In this document: positions 16,800-24,637 of the stretch, one piece after another
How positions within the stretch are numbered: the stretch's first letter is position 1
Layout of the letters: each line of letters starts with the position of its first letter
Source: Mariniphaga sp040772505
Lineage (GTDB): Bacteria; Bacteroidota; Bacteroidia; Bacteroidales; Prolixibacteraceae
Length of the DNA stretch: 64,000 nt
NCBI GenBank assembly: GCA_040772505.1
Contig: JAXGYA010000002.1
Coordinates: 248,001-312,000 of the forward strand
Direction of reading: 5' to 3'
Program-made: the position numbers and the translations under genes
Notes under the pieces: generated by a model
Seen by the model: the letters and a program-made list of their open reading frames with translations, nothing else
What the model was told of the DNA's origin: nothing
Database searches by the model: none

Positions 16800-18260
16800 A
16801 TGAAAAGAGTGCTGGTTTTTCTGGCTATTTGTGCCGGAATTTTCTTTTTCAATCCTGTATTTGCTAACCGGCAGCACGATATAGTTACCAACGACAGACC
16901 GGCTATAATTGAAAACTCATCTCCGCAAACATCCGTTATTTTGCCCGAAAAAGCTCATCAGAAAACTTTTTCGCTGAATGCCCTTTTCAGGGGGATGTTG
17001 GGTATGGCCTCCCTTATTTTATTAGGTTTTCTTTTGAGTTCCGACAAAAAAAGTATCCCTTGGAAAACTGTTGCTACTGGATTGTTTATTCAGGTTTTGC
17101 TGGCTGTGGGAGTGCTTTATGTCCCTTTTATCCGGTATAGCTTTGAGTTTATGGGGCAGATTTTTGTGAAAATCCTTGATTTTACCAAGTCAGGCAGTGA
17201 GTTTTTATTGGGTGATCTGATGGATTCCAAAACCTATGGATTCATTTTTCTTTTTCAGGTGCTGCCTACCATTATTTTCTTTTCTGCACTAACCAGTTTG
17301 TTTTTTTATTGGGGAATTATCCAAAAAGTTGTCTGGGCGCTGGCGTGGGTTTTTACCCGTGCATTGAAAATATCGGGAGCAGAAGCGCTGTCGGTAGCTG
17401 GCAATATTTTTTTAGGGCAAACCGAATCGCCTCTGATGATTAAGCCCTATCTCGAAAAAATGAGCAATTCAGAAATATTGCTGGTAATGTCGGGGGGAAT
17501 GGCTACTATGGCAGGTGGTGTGCTTGCAGCCTATATCGCATTGCTTGGAGGGGATGACCCTCAGCTACGGCTGGAGTTTGCCAAACATCTGCTTGCTGCT
17601 TCGGTAATGGCAGCACCCGCTGCCATCGTTTTTTCCAAAATGCTGATTCCGCCAACTGAAGCTATTAACAAACATGCTGAAGTGAGCAAAGATAAAATCG
17701 GAAGCAATGTACTTGATGCAATCACCAACGGAACCAGTGAGGGCGTCAAGCTTGCCGTTAATGTGGGAGCTATGCTGCTGACATTCATAGCATTTATTGC
17801 TATGTTCAATTTCATTGTTGGAAAAATCGGGCAGTGGACTTCGCTGAATGATTTGATTGCCCAGGGAACCAACGGACGATATACCGAACTTTCTCTTCAG
17901 TTTATTTTAGGCTATACCCTCGCGCCGCTCATGTGGCTCATCGGAGTAATACCTGAAGATATTATTATCACCGGGCGCTTGTTAGGCGAAAAGCTCATAC
18001 TGACAGAGTTTATTGGATATATCAGTCTGGCGGAGCTGAAAGCAGCCGGCGCTTTTGCCAGTCCAAAATCAATAATTATGGCAACTTACATCCTTTGCGG
18101 GTTTGCTAATTTCTCGTCCATTGGCATTCAAATTGGCGGAATCGGCGCCCTTGCACCGGGCAAGAGAGTGCTGTTGTCAAAATATGGAATTCCAGCGTTA
18201 ATTGTTGGAACACTGACTGCTCTGATGAGTGCAACCATAATCGGAATGATTATGGGATAA
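16800..18260 (+). CDS. Concentrative nucleoside transporter (NupC/CNT family)
   Basis: This is a multi-pass inner-membrane permease of 486 residues. It has an extra N-terminal signal-like helix (MKRVLVFLAICAGIFF) and a spacer of about 45 residues before the CNT core. The core has the Na+/nucleoside site motif GQTESPLMIKPYL and later GFANFSSIGIQIGGIGALAP. The ATG at 16800 is chosen because the open frame upstream overlaps the nuclease gene. It probably imports nucleosides by ion symport. The N-terminal leader is a Bacteroidota variant. Confidence 0.9.
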   Translation: MKRVLVFLAICAGIFFFNPVFANRQHDIVTNDRPAIIENSSPQTSVILPEKAHQKTFSLNALFRGMLGMASLILLGFLLSSDKKSIPWKTVATGLFIQVLLAVGVLYVPFIRYSFEFMGQIFVKILDFTKSGSEFLLGDLMDSKTYGFIFLFQVLPTIIFFSALTSLFFYWGIIQKVVWALAWVFTRALKISGAEALSVAGNIFLGQTESPLMIKPYLEKMSNSEILLVMSGGMATMAGGVLAAYIALLGGDDPQLRLEFAKHLLAASVMAAPAAIVFSKMLIPPTEAINKHAEVSKDKIGSNVLDAITNGTSEGVKLAVNVGAMLLTFIAFIAMFNFIVGKIGQWTSLNDLIAQGTNGRYTELSLQFILGYTLAPLMWLIGVIPEDIIITGRLLGEKLILTEFIGYISLAELKAAGAFASPKSIIMATYILCGFANFSSIGIQIGGIGALAPGKRVLLSKYGIPALIVGTLTALMSATIIGMIMG

Positions 18261-18391
18261 GTTTTTTCTTAAAGCAACGCAACCTTTTTTCATTTTCTGC
18301 ATCAATTAAGAGTAACATCGCTGTCGGTGGACAGTGGTTTTATAAATTTTTAAAAAAATAGATTTTTTGTTAATTTTTTAAATAAAGAAAA

Positions 18392-19123
18392 ATGAAAATT
18401 AGAAGTATGATTTGGAAAAGTATTGGTGCATTTGTGATAGGTTCAGTTGTTTTAACCTCTTGCCTCGATGATCCAGAGCCTGCAAAGCTCGATGCCTTGT
18501 CCGATGTTTTTGTTCAGAAAATTGTTCAGAATGATGAGGTAAAGTATGGAATTGCATTTTGGGTTTATGGAAATAAAGCGTTGAGCTCTGTGGAAGTTGC
18601 TGGTCCCGAGGATGGAGCATGGACTTTGAAAAAGGATGAATCAACAAGTCAGGTTTTTGCACTTTATCCGGAGGATGAAGATTATGCAGACTCCATGTTT
18701 CCGGCAGGTGATTACAAGTTTACCATAGTGAGCACACAAGAGGGTGAAGAGCCGCTGGTTGTAACCGATAAATTAAGCGATCAGGAATTAGGTGTTTTAG
18801 TTCTTGAATCAACTGAGTTTGAAAATAATAAGCTTAAAATAAAGTGGGAATCGCTGGAGAAAACAGAAAATTATGTTGCCAGATTATATGACGAATCCGG
18901 CAAGTTATTATTCAACAGCGATCCGATTGCAAAAGAGAAGACTGAATTTTCTTTCGGCAATTCAGACAAGGGGTGGATTAATAGTTCCACTATGCCAAAA
19001 TCAGGCGACACATATCGCCTGGATGTTCTTGCCATGCTTTATGAGACGGGAACTACGCAGGATACGAAAGGATACAATGTTCAGTTTGTTTCCATTGCAT
19101 CTAAAGAAATTGTTTGGGACTAA
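18392..19123 (+). CDS. Lipoprotein of unknown function
   Basis: This 243-residue protein has a lipoprotein signal with lipobox VLTSC (Cys near 24), followed by acidic DDPEPAKLD. The rest looks all-beta and may hold two Ig/Fn3-like domains: about 30-125, with WVYGNKALSSVEVAGP, and about 130-235, with LKIKWESLEKTENYVARLYD. No catalytic motif is seen. It is monocistronic, with a terminator right after it. Presumably it is anchored to the outer or inner membrane. Confidence 0.7.
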   Translation: MKIRSMIWKSIGAFVIGSVVLTSCLDDPEPAKLDALSDVFVQKIVQNDEVKYGIAFWVYGNKALSSVEVAGPEDGAWTLKKDESTSQVFALYPEDEDYADSMFPAGDYKFTIVSTQEGEEPLVVTDKLSDQELGVLVLESTEFENNKLKIKWESLEKTENYVARLYDESGKLLFNSDPIAKEKTEFSFGNSDKGWINSSTMPKSGDTYRLDVLAMLYETGTTQDTKGYNVQFVSIASKEIVWD

Positions 19124-19147
19124 GAGCAGATTTGTCTGGCAAAATAG

Positions 19148-19182
19148 AAAGGGCGTTTTTATTGCAGAAGCGCCCTTTTTAT
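19148..19182 (+). terminator. Terminator after the Fn3-like lipoprotein gene
   Basis: The stem is AAAGGGCG / CGCCCTTT around a loop of about 15 nt, followed by a T-rich run. Confidence 0.75.
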
Positions 19183-19271
19183 TTGAATCTCAGATGGGAA
19201 CTGAACATAAGCCAGCAGATTCCAAAATTTAACTTTAAACCGTAAATTCCACACATTTATACTGATTTTCC

Positions 19272-19279
19272 TATTTTTG
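19272..19279 (+). promoter_or_regulatory. -7 box for valS
   Basis: TATTTTTG, 39 bp before the valS ATG. Confidence 0.55.
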
Positions 19280-19318
19280 TCCCTAATTTTTTAAATTATT
19301 TTACTGATACAGAAAAAT

Positions 19319-22300
19319 ATGGAAATTCCGAGCAAGTATATTCCATCAGAAATTGAGGAGAAATGGTATAAGTACTGGATAGATCAAAATTTTTTTCATT
19401 CGGAGCCCGATGAGCGCGAGCCCTACACGATAGTTATTCCGCCGCCAAACGTAACTGGGGTTTTGCACATGGGGCACATGCTGAACAATACTATTCAGGA
19501 TATATTGGTGCGCCGTGCACGCATGACCGGAAAAAATGCATGCTGGGTTCCCGGAACCGACCATGCTTCCATTGCCACCGAAGCAAAAGTCGTGAATAAG
19601 CTCCGTGAAGAGGGAATTGATAAATACGAACTTACACGCGAAGAATTTCTGGAACACGCATGGGACTGGACGCGCAAACATGGTGGAATCATTCTGGAGC
19701 AACTGAAAAAATTAGGCGCCTCATGCGATTGGGAACGCACAGCTTTCACTATGGACGAGGCGCGCAGCGATTCTGTAATCCGGGTTTTTGTGGATCTATA
19801 CAACAAAGGGCTGATATATCGCGGAATACGGATGGTTCATTGGGACCCGGCGGCAAAAACTGCCCTTTCCGATGAAGAGGTGATTTATAAGGAGGTGGAA
19901 TCAAAATTGTATTATTTGAAATATAAGATAGCCCCCTCTAACTCCCCCGAGTGGGAGGATAAGAAGCCACAATACAAAACTGCGCGGAAATCTGATTATG
20001 AACTACTAAAAAAGAATGCCAGGGAATTGCGTCGCTTTTCTACTGAAGCAGAAAGTGTTTTATGGGAAATGCTACGTAAAAAAAAGTTAGGAGAGAAATT
20101 CAGAAGACAACATATCATTAATGATATTATTGTTGATTTTGTTTGTCTTGCAAAAAAGCTTGTCATTGAAGTCGATGGAGGATACCACAACAATCCTGAA
20201 ACTCAGGAATTGGATAAACTCATAACTGAAATCCTAAATGAACTGGGATATAAAGTAATTCGATTTACAAATGAAGAAGTATTAGGAAACATTGATTCAG
20301 TAATCGAATCGATTCAGGATGCTCTTAAAAGCTCCCCCACCGGGGGAGTTGAGGAGGCTTTTATCACCATTGCCACCACACGACCGGAAACTATTTTGGG
20401 AGATACGGCAGTCTGCATAAATCCTGCTGATCCGCGCTATGCACATCTTAAAGGGAAACGGGTGCTGGTGCCGCTCATTAACCGCTCCATTCCGATAATT
20501 GAAGATGAGTATGTGGATATGGAGTTTGGAACCGGCTGTTTGAAAATTACCCCGGCACACGATGTCAACGACTATGAAATTGGGCTGCGCCACAATTTGC
20601 CAATTATTGATATTTTTAATGATGACGGCACTTTGTCAGAGGCGGCAGAGATTTTTATAGGAGATGACCGTTTTGATGTTCGTGAAAAAATAATTCCTGC
20701 ACTTGAAGAAGCCGGAAACCTTCATCTCATTGAGGATTACACCAACAAAGTTGGTTTTTCTGAGCGGACAGACGTGGCTATTGAACCCAAGCTTTCGGCG
20801 CAGTGGTTTTTGAGAATGGAAGAGCTGGTGAAACCTGCCCTTGAAAATGTGATGAATGACACTATAAAGTTTCATCCGCCAAAGTTTAAAAATATTTACC
20901 GCCACTGGATGGGCAATATCAAAGACTGGTGCATCAGCCGTCAGTTGTGGTGGGGACACCAGATTCCGGTTTGGTATATAAAAGCCCCCCTCAATCCCCC
21001 CGGGAGGGGAGACTGGGGCTTCGTGGTTGCAGAAAATGAGGAAGAGGCACGAAAACTTGTAGTTACCAAACACCCCTCCCTCGGAGGGGACGGGGGAGGC
21101 TTTACTTTGCATCAGGATGAAGATGTGCTTGACACCTGGTTCTCAAGCTGGTTATGGCCCATTTCGGTGTTTGACGGAATCCGTGAACCGGATAATCCCG
21201 ACATAAAATATTACTATCCCACCTCAGATTTGGTAACAGCGCCCGATATTATTTTCTTCTGGGTGGCACGCATGATTATTGCCGGATATGAATATGAGAA
21301 TCAGTTCCCGTTTGAGAATGTTTATTTTACCGGAATGGTACGCGATGCCCAGCGCCGGAAAATGTCAAAATCGTTAGGTAATTCTCCTGAACCGTTAGAG
21401 TTGATTGCAAAATATGGCGCCGATGGTGTGCGGGTTGGCATGTTGCTTTGCTCACCAGCCGGCGGAGATTTGCTGTTTGATGAAAGTTTACCCCAACAGG
21501 GTGCAGGATTTGCCACCAAAATATGGAATTCTTTCCGCCTGATTAAAATGTGGGACGTCTCTGCGGAAATTGGACAGCCGGAACACTCAAAACTGGCTGC
21601 TGAATGGTTTAGGAACAAATTGAGAGAGGCGGTGAAAACACTTGATAATCAGTTTTGTCAGTTTCGAATTTCAGAAGCGCTGATGACTGTTTATACAACA
21701 GTTACAGATGAGTTCTCCGGATGGCTTCTCGAAATCGTAAAGCCACAGTATCAGCAGCCAATTGATGCAAAGACATATGCAGATGTTGTCAAATTGTTCG
21801 ATAATTTACTCAGGCTGATTCATCCGTTCATGCCGTTTATTTCCGAAGAAATCTGGCAGATGCTTGAAAAACGCAATGCTGGTGAAAGTATTATGATTAG
21901 TCAGTTGCCGGAAGTTTCAGAATACGATGAAAAAATGCTTGGCGCATTTGAAAATGTGAAAGAAGCAATATCGGGAATTCGTACGGTGCGAAAAGAGAAA
22001 GGTGTTCCCAACAAGGAAGCCTTAGCGCTTAAGGTTAAACCGGGAGATAAAGGATTTGAGGAAATTTTTGCGCCGGTTTTGCAAAAATTGGGTAATCTCT
22101 CCGGGATTGAAATAGTAGCTGAAGATGTGCATGGCGCTGCTTCGTTTCGGGTTAAATCAACCGGGTTTTATATTCCTCTTCATGGTTTTATCGATGTGGA
22201 AGAGGAGTTGAAGAAGCTGGAAGAGGAGCTGGATTATGCCAGGGGATTTTTGCAATCGGTGATGAAAAAGTTAGGAAATGAACGATTTGTGAACAGCGCC

Positions 22301-22393
22301 CCCGAAATGGTTGTTGCAAAGGAGAAAGCTAAACAGGTTGATGCCGAAGCAAAAATTAAAGCGCTTGAAGAGCAGATTGCGGCACTGAAGTAG
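19319..22393 (+). CDS. valS: Valine--tRNA ligase with an in-frame DUF559 nuclease-like insertion
   Basis: This class I synthetase charges tRNA-Val and edits misactivated threonine. The HIGH-type motif is in PPNVTGVLHMGHML (about 41-54), and KMSKS is in RRKMSKSLGN near residue 680. The editing domain begins at ITIATTRPETILGD (about 349). The C-terminal coiled coil is present, ending ALEEQIAALK. At 1024 residues it is about 140-160 longer than a usual ValRS. Residues about 205-346 form a foreign DUF559 domain lodged just before the editing domain. Residues about 555-568 and 585-595 are peptide translated from two GC-rich palindromes. All three insertions keep the frame, and the rest of the enzyme looks intact, so it is presumably active. 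This is the only valS seen here. Confidence 0.95.
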   Translation: MEIPSKYIPSEIEEKWYKYWIDQNFFHSEPDEREPYTIVIPPPNVTGVLHMGHMLNNTIQDILVRRARMTGKNACWVPGTDHASIATEAKVVNKLREEGIDKYELTREEFLEHAWDWTRKHGGIILEQLKKLGASCDWERTAFTMDEARSDSVIRVFVDLYNKGLIYRGIRMVHWDPAAKTALSDEEVIYKEVESKLYYLKYKIAPSNSPEWEDKKPQYKTARKSDYELLKKNARELRRFSTEAESVLWEMLRKKKLGEKFRRQHIINDIIVDFVCLAKKLVIEVDGGYHNNPETQELDKLITEILNELGYKVIRFTNEEVLGNIDSVIESIQDALKSSPTGGVEEAFITIATTRPETILGDTAVCINPADPRYAHLKGKRVLVPLINRSIPIIEDEYVDMEFGTGCLKITPAHDVNDYEIGLRHNLPIIDIFNDDGTLSEAAEIFIGDDRFDVREKIIPALEEAGNLHLIEDYTNKVGFSERTDVAIEPKLSAQWFLRMEELVKPALENVMNDTIKFHPPKFKNIYRHWMGNIKDWCISRQLWWGHQIPVWYIKAPLNPPGRGDWGFVVAENEEEARKLVVTKHPSLGGDGGGFTLHQDEDVLDTWFSSWLWPISVFDGIREPDNPDIKYYYPTSDLVTAPDIIFFWVARMIIAGYEYENQFPFENVYFTGMVRDAQRRKMSKSLGNSPEPLELIAKYGADGVRVGMLLCSPAGGDLLFDESLPQQGAGFATKIWNSFRLIKMWDVSAEIGQPEHSKLAAEWFRNKLREAVKTLDNQFCQFRISEALMTVYTTVTDEFSGWLLEIVKPQYQQPIDAKTYADVVKLFDNLLRLIHPFMPFISEEIWQMLEKRNAGESIMISQLPEVSEYDEKMLGAFENVKEAISGIRTVRKEKGVPNKEALALKVKPGDKGFEEIFAPVLQKLGNLSGIEIVAEDVHGAASFRVKSTGFYIPLHGFIDVEEELKKLEEELDYARGFLQSVMKKLGNERFVNSAPEMVVAKEKAKQVDAEAKIKALEEQIAALK
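19930..19960 (+). repeat. Left GC-rich palindromic repeat of the DUF559 element
   Basis: It begins AGCCCCCTCTAACTCCCCC and continues GAGTGGGAGGAT, with an internal CTCCC/GGGAG hairpin. The complement of the right-end repeat begins AGCCTCCTCAACTCCCCC, so the two ends are imperfect inverted copies. Confidence 0.8.
20330..20359 (-). repeat. Right GC-rich palindromic repeat of the DUF559 element
   Basis: It contains CTCCCCCACCGGGGGAG, a 7-bp stem with a 3-nt loop, then TTGAGGAGGCT. It is inverted relative to the left repeat. It is translated as SSPTGGVEEA within ValRS. Confidence 0.8.
20982..21021 (+). repeat. Second in-frame palindromic repeat in valS (forward copy)
   Basis: The 40-bp unit starts AAGCCCCCCTCAATCCCCCC and ends GACTGGGGCTT. 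The outer AAGCCCC/GGGGCTT and inner CCCC/GGGG arms pair. It is translated as KAPLNPPGRGDWG, in the place where ValRS normally has only a short loop before FVVAENEEEA. Confidence 0.8.
21071..21102 (-). repeat. Third in-frame palindromic repeat in valS (reverse copy)
   Basis: It reads CACCCCTCCCTCGGAGGGG then ACGGGGGAGGCTTT. Its complement begins AAAGCCTCCCCCGTCCCCTC, the same family as the right end of the DUF559 element. It is inverted relative to the copy at 20982, with about 50 bp of native valS sequence between them. Confidence 0.75.
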
Positions 22394-22476
22394 TATGGCT
22401 TAGTTGTTGTTTAAATTCTGCATAAGTCAATAAATGCAGAGGAAAATATTTTTCCGGATTTTATTTTTTTTGTGGA

Positions 22477-23238
22477 ATGAGGAATTTCAATTTAATCGGT
22501 TTGCTTTTGTTTTTGCTTTTGCTTGCGAGGCAACACAGCCATGCGCAAACCGATCCGCTGTTAGTTGATCCTATCCTTGTCCGGCTAAAGGGTAGAATTG
22601 TGAGCGCTGCGGACAGCACCGGAGTTCCTTATGTGAATATAGTAAACAACCGCTACCGCGGAGGGACCATCACCAATACAGATGGGTATTTTTCCCTTGA
22701 TGTGCTCAATATTGACAGTCTGATACTGACATCGGTGGGTTATGAAAGGCTTGTGATATACGTTCCGCACAATTATACGGGACAAGAGGTGCTTATTTTT
22801 AAAATGAATCCGATGAGTTACGCTGTTGGCGAAGTAGAGGTAAAAGGAGAGCGTCCATCGGTGGATATGGGATTGGGAACCGGAAAACCTGTTGATATTC
22901 CCGTTGAACTGCGTGGCGATGCATTTAATGAAAAACCGCCTATTCTGGCAGCATTGTTCAATCCGGTCTCTTTTCTGCAATACTATCTGAGCGACAAGGA
23001 ACGGCGCAAGCGCGATGTGCGGGAAGCCATATCGATTCAGAAAAACTGGGAGATGCATTCGCAGAACTATAACAAGGAGATGGTGATGAAGCTCACCGGA
23101 GCAGATGAGTCCCTTGCAGATACTTTTATGGTCTGGTTCAATGCAAAAAATATTTTGCCCTACACTTCAACGGAATATGAAGTGAGGGCTTCAATTGTCT
23201 ATTATTATGAAATGTGGTTGGAAGAAAGAGGTAAGTAG
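22477..23238 (+). CDS. Carboxypeptidase-regulatory-like domain protein, exported
   Basis: This 253-residue protein has a Sec signal (IGLLLFLLLLARQHSHAQ). A CarboxypepD_reg-like beta-sandwich follows at about 35-115, with LKGRIVSAADSTGVPYVNI, then NTDGYFSLDV and LTSVGYERLVI. The C-terminal half (about 120-253) is helical and charged, with DKERRKRDVREA and a tail near MWLEERGK. Such domains appear in Bacteroidota outer-membrane and surface proteins, but here there is no TonB receptor barrel. Its role is unknown. The related protein at 24638 shares the N-terminal domain. Confidence 0.75.
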   Translation: MRNFNLIGLLLFLLLLARQHSHAQTDPLLVDPILVRLKGRIVSAADSTGVPYVNIVNNRYRGGTITNTDGYFSLDVLNIDSLILTSVGYERLVIYVPHNYTGQEVLIFKMNPMSYAVGEVEVKGERPSVDMGLGTGKPVDIPVELRGDAFNEKPPILAALFNPVSFLQYYLSDKERRKRDVREAISIQKNWEMHSQNYNKEMVMKLTGADESLADTFMVWFNAKNILPYTSTEYEVRASIVYYYEMWLEERGK

Positions 23239-23240
23239 CC

Positions 23241-23849
23241 CTATAGGACTTTGATTCTCAGGTTCCGCCACTTTACCCTGATGCCGCCTCCGCTATGAAT
23301 CTGCAATGCTATGGCGCCTTTCCCTTCCGCAATTTTCTCATCTTCAAGATCAACCATTTCGTGTCCATTGAGCCATGTTGTTACGTGGCCTCCCACAACC
23401 CGGATTCTCATCTTATTCCATTCGCCCATTTGAAGAATCTCCTCTTTTTCATCGGGAATCTGAGCCAGCCAGCCGCGCCCATAGGATTCATAAATACCGC
23501 CGGTATCGTGGTAGGGTGGAGCAACTTCAACCTGCCAGCCGCTCACCTTGGTGCCATCAAAGGTGGAACGGAAAAATATTCCGCTGTTGCCGTCGGCTTC
23601 CTGCAAAAATTCAGCTTCCATTTCAAAATCATCATAGAACTTTTCAGTGGAAAGGTACCCGTATTCTTTGTCGGGACCGCTTTCGCAAATCAGCAACCCA
23701 TCTTCAACATACCATTTTTCAGTTCCATGGATTATCCATCCGGTCAGGTCTTTACCATTAAACAGGTCTTCCCATTTTCCGCTGCATGAAATCAAAAGAA
23801 AAGCCATAAAGGCAGTAAATACAAAAGTGATACACTTTTTCATATTCAA
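23241..23849 (-). CDS. DUF1080/3-keto-disaccharide hydrolase-like lipoprotein
   Basis: This 202-residue protein has a lipoprotein signal (lipobox LLISC, Cys near 22). A DUF1080 jelly-roll follows: WEDLFNGKDLTGWIIHGTEKW near the start, then GNSGIFFRS, GGIYESYGRG and GEWNKMRIRVVGG. The domain occurs in predicted glycan-acting enzymes, including 3-keto-glycoside hydrolases. It lies 17 bp after the coiled-coil lipoprotein gene, so it likely shares that transcript. It is convergent with the preceding gene, 2 bp apart. Confidence 0.85.
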   Translation of the reverse strand: MNMKKCITFVFTAFMAFLLISCSGKWEDLFNGKDLTGWIIHGTEKWYVEDGLLICESGPDKEYGYLSTEKFYDDFEMEAEFLQEADGNSGIFFRSTFDGTKVSGWQVEVAPPYHDTGGIYESYGRGWLAQIPDEKEEILQMGEWNKMRIRVVGGHVTTWLNGHEMVDLEDEKIAEGKGAIALQIHSGGGIRVKWRNLRIKVL

Positions 23850-23866
23850 CAGTTTAAAAAATTAAA

Positions 23867-24529
23867 TTAATTTCTTTCTCCTATTTCCCTCTTTAGCAGA
23901 TTTACATTATTCTGCAAACGGGTAATGGTTTCGTCTTTCTCTTTTATCAGTGCATTTAATGAATTTGTTTCATCACGCAGTTTGCCTAATTGTTGTTGCA
24001 ACTCATTTAACTGTTTTTCACTCCTTATCCTTTCGCCTTCAAGCGCCTGTAACTGGTCTGTCAATGAGCTGATTCTAACATTTCGGTCGCTCAGTGTTGA
24101 AGCCTGCTGTGACATCTCCTTTTCCATTTCGGCCATTTCTCTTTGTAGTGAACGAATCGCCTTTTCTTTTTCCTGCAAATTTTCTGTATATCTCTCGCGC
24201 TCAAAGCCAAAGGTGAAGCTGCTTTCCTGAATGGACTTTTTTTGCTCCTTCAGCTGTTCGCTCAAGCCGGCAATCTCCTTATTCAGGTTGTCAATGTATT
24301 GATCCTTTTCCGCATTGCTTGCCATCAGCTCATTTTTCATGCTTTCAAAATCTGCAATCATTGTTTTAATTCTTTCTGCACGGGCATTGCTCTCGGCTGT
24401 CGTCTGCCTGAGCTGCTCTTCTGCCTGAATACGGCCGTTTTGCATCTCCATAAATTTTTTCTTGGAAACGCATGATGAGAAAAATACCGGAAAAAGGACA
24501 ATTATGAATATAAGATGTTTTTTGACCAT
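23867..24529 (-). CDS. Coiled-coil lipoprotein
   Basis: The preferred start is the ATG ending at 24529 (MVKKHLIFIIVLFPVFFSS). It gives a lipobox FFSSC and then SKKKFMEMQ. Nearly all of the remaining 195 residues are heptad-rich coiled coil with high Glu, Gln, Lys and Arg. This type of protein is often encoded beside envelope genes in Bacteroidota and may act as a periplasmic spacer. No C-terminal OmpA domain is present. It has its own promoter and is followed by the DUF1080 gene. Confidence 0.75.
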   Translation of the reverse strand: MVKKHLIFIIVLFPVFFSSCVSKKKFMEMQNGRIQAEEQLRQTTAESNARAERIKTMIADFESMKNELMASNAEKDQYIDNLNKEIAGLSEQLKEQKKSIQESSFTFGFERERYTENLQEKEKAIRSLQREMAEMEKEMSQQASTLSDRNVRISSLTDQLQALEGERIRSEKQLNELQQQLGKLRDETNSLNALIKEKDETITRLQNNVNLLKREIGERN

Positions 24530-24547
24530 ATTTTTTTGTAATTTCAG

Positions 24548-24555
24548 CAAAGATA
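24548..24555 (-). promoter_or_regulatory. -7 box for the coiled-coil lipoprotein operon
   Basis: TATCTTTG on the minus strand, about 20 bp before the ATG ending at 24529. It supports that start over one at 24550. Confidence 0.55.
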
Positions 24556-24637
24556 GTAAATAATAATCCGCTATAGAAACGTTTTTATTGAAGGGATTGA
24601 TATGAAATTACTACTTTTATTGCAAAATTTGAAAACA

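Larger units (their letters stand above)
19930..20359 (+). mobile_element. Palindrome-bounded DUF559 nuclease element inside valS
   Basis: The segment adds about 142 residues to ValRS. Between the repeats it encodes a DUF559 (Vsr/PD-(D/E)xK-like) domain: RRFSTEAESVLWEMLRKKK, then KFRRQHIINDIIVDFVC and LVIEVDGGYH, then YKVIRFTNEEVLGNID. The candidate active-site acids are D273, E284 and D286 in ValRS numbering. The two ends are related GC-rich sequences in inverted orientation, each able to form its own hairpin. Stand-alone DUF559 proteins in Bacteroidota often carry Pro/Gly-rich peptide translated from similar repeats. I infer that the element inserted as a unit. The transposition mechanism is unknown. 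Confidence 0.75.

Noticed and set aside
18318..18340. CTGTC-GGTG-GACAG hairpin before the lipoprotein gene as a terminator
   Set aside because: The stem is only 5 bp and is not followed by a clean T-run.
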